Source: an uncultured Collinsella sp.
GTDB taxonomy: Bacteria; Actinomycetota; Coriobacteriia; Coriobacteriales; Coriobacteriaceae
Length of the DNA stretch: 23,341 bases
Direction: 5' to 3'
Assembly (NCBI GenBank): GCA_902465105.1
Contig: CABQLM010000028.1
Coordinates: forward strand, 1-23,341
The translations under genes and the position numbers were made by a program. Positions 23,155 through 23,341 of the stretch are shown here, piece after piece. Numbering within the stretch: position 1 is the stretch's first letter; each line of letters begins with the position of its first letter. The notes under the pieces are model-generated. The model did not search any database and was not told where the DNA came from. It was given only the letters and a program-made list of their open reading frames with translations.

Positions 23155-23341
23155 TCTTGATCTGTAACATCTAGACCGGTTTTTGACCCCTTGCTGTTGC
23201 GGACCAAGACAAACAATTTGGCGGCAAGCTAACGTCTCAATCTGTAACATCTGGGGACCGTTTTGCCGAGTTTCTGTTACAGATCGAGACATTACATCGA
23301 GCCACAACTTAACGTCTCAATCTGTAACATCTGGGGACCGT
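23155..23341. repeat. Palindromic repeat array 6 (two and a half units, runs off the window)
   Basis: Arms start at 23155, 23195, 23235, 23275 and 23315, all 40 bp apart and alternating. The partner of the last arm lies past the window end. The first unit uses the TCTTGATCTG form, matched by CCAAGA on the right. The second unit centre (starting TCTGGGGACCGTTTTGCC) and the following linker (CATTACATCGAG, then a segment ending AACTTAACG) repeat array 5 with one mismatch in the linker. The last partial unit starts the same centre again. Confidence 0.92.

Overview
The window is GC-rich, and its gene content fits a high-GC anaerobic or microaerobic Gram-positive of the class Coriobacteriia. Collinsella or a close relative is my best guess. 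This rests on the flavin reductase/rubredoxin pair, a two-subunit glutamate synthase, a CsoR-type copper operon, strong AGGAGG-type ribosome binding sites, and an LPXTG surface protein with a CAP domain. The assignment is an inference; no rRNA gene is present.

Layout, left to right. A tRNA 3' end with its terminator is followed by a helical-repeat (TPR-like) protein gene that overlaps smpB. Next come a flavin reductase gene and a very short rubredoxin gene. mntH (Mn2+/Fe2+ transporter) lies on the minus strand. gltB and gltD (glutamate synthase) follow on the plus strand; gltD carries an apparent one-base deletion. Then come an unrecognised 235-residue protein, a DUF559/Vsr-like nuclease-fold protein of the AbiEi-like actinobacterial type, and a metal-dependent amidohydrolase. 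The right part is on the minus strand: a membrane/zinc-ribbon protein, the copper operon (promoter-copA-copZ-csoR, with a CsoR-like operator over the copA promoter), and a 1120-residue sortase-anchored coiled-coil/CAP surface protein.

The most unusual feature is a family of six intergenic arrays built from a 15-bp arm (consensus TCTCAATCTGTAACA) and its inverse. Successive arms start 40 bp apart (41 in three cases) in strictly alternating orientation, giving 55-bp palindromes separated by 25-bp linkers, an 80-bp period. I count 39 clear arms. The arrays fall in pairs that bracket one gene each: mntH (arrays 1 and 2), the DUF559 nuclease-like gene (arrays 3 and 4) and the LPXTG/CAP gene (arrays 5 and 6). 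By eye, the two arrays of a pair share linker and centre sequences more closely with each other than with the other pairs. The DUF559 gene fits between the two largest arrays with 12 bp and 9 bp to spare. This looks like a palindromic-repeat system, possibly single-gene cassettes with the DUF559 protein as a candidate partner. I know of no described system of this form, but I could not search for one.

Three other, unrelated palindromic elements lie between genes: a nested palindrome after gltD, a GTGCAAA/GGGGACAG element after csoR, and a long two-stem hairpin spanning the copA stop codon. They suggest a genome rich in small intergenic palindromes.
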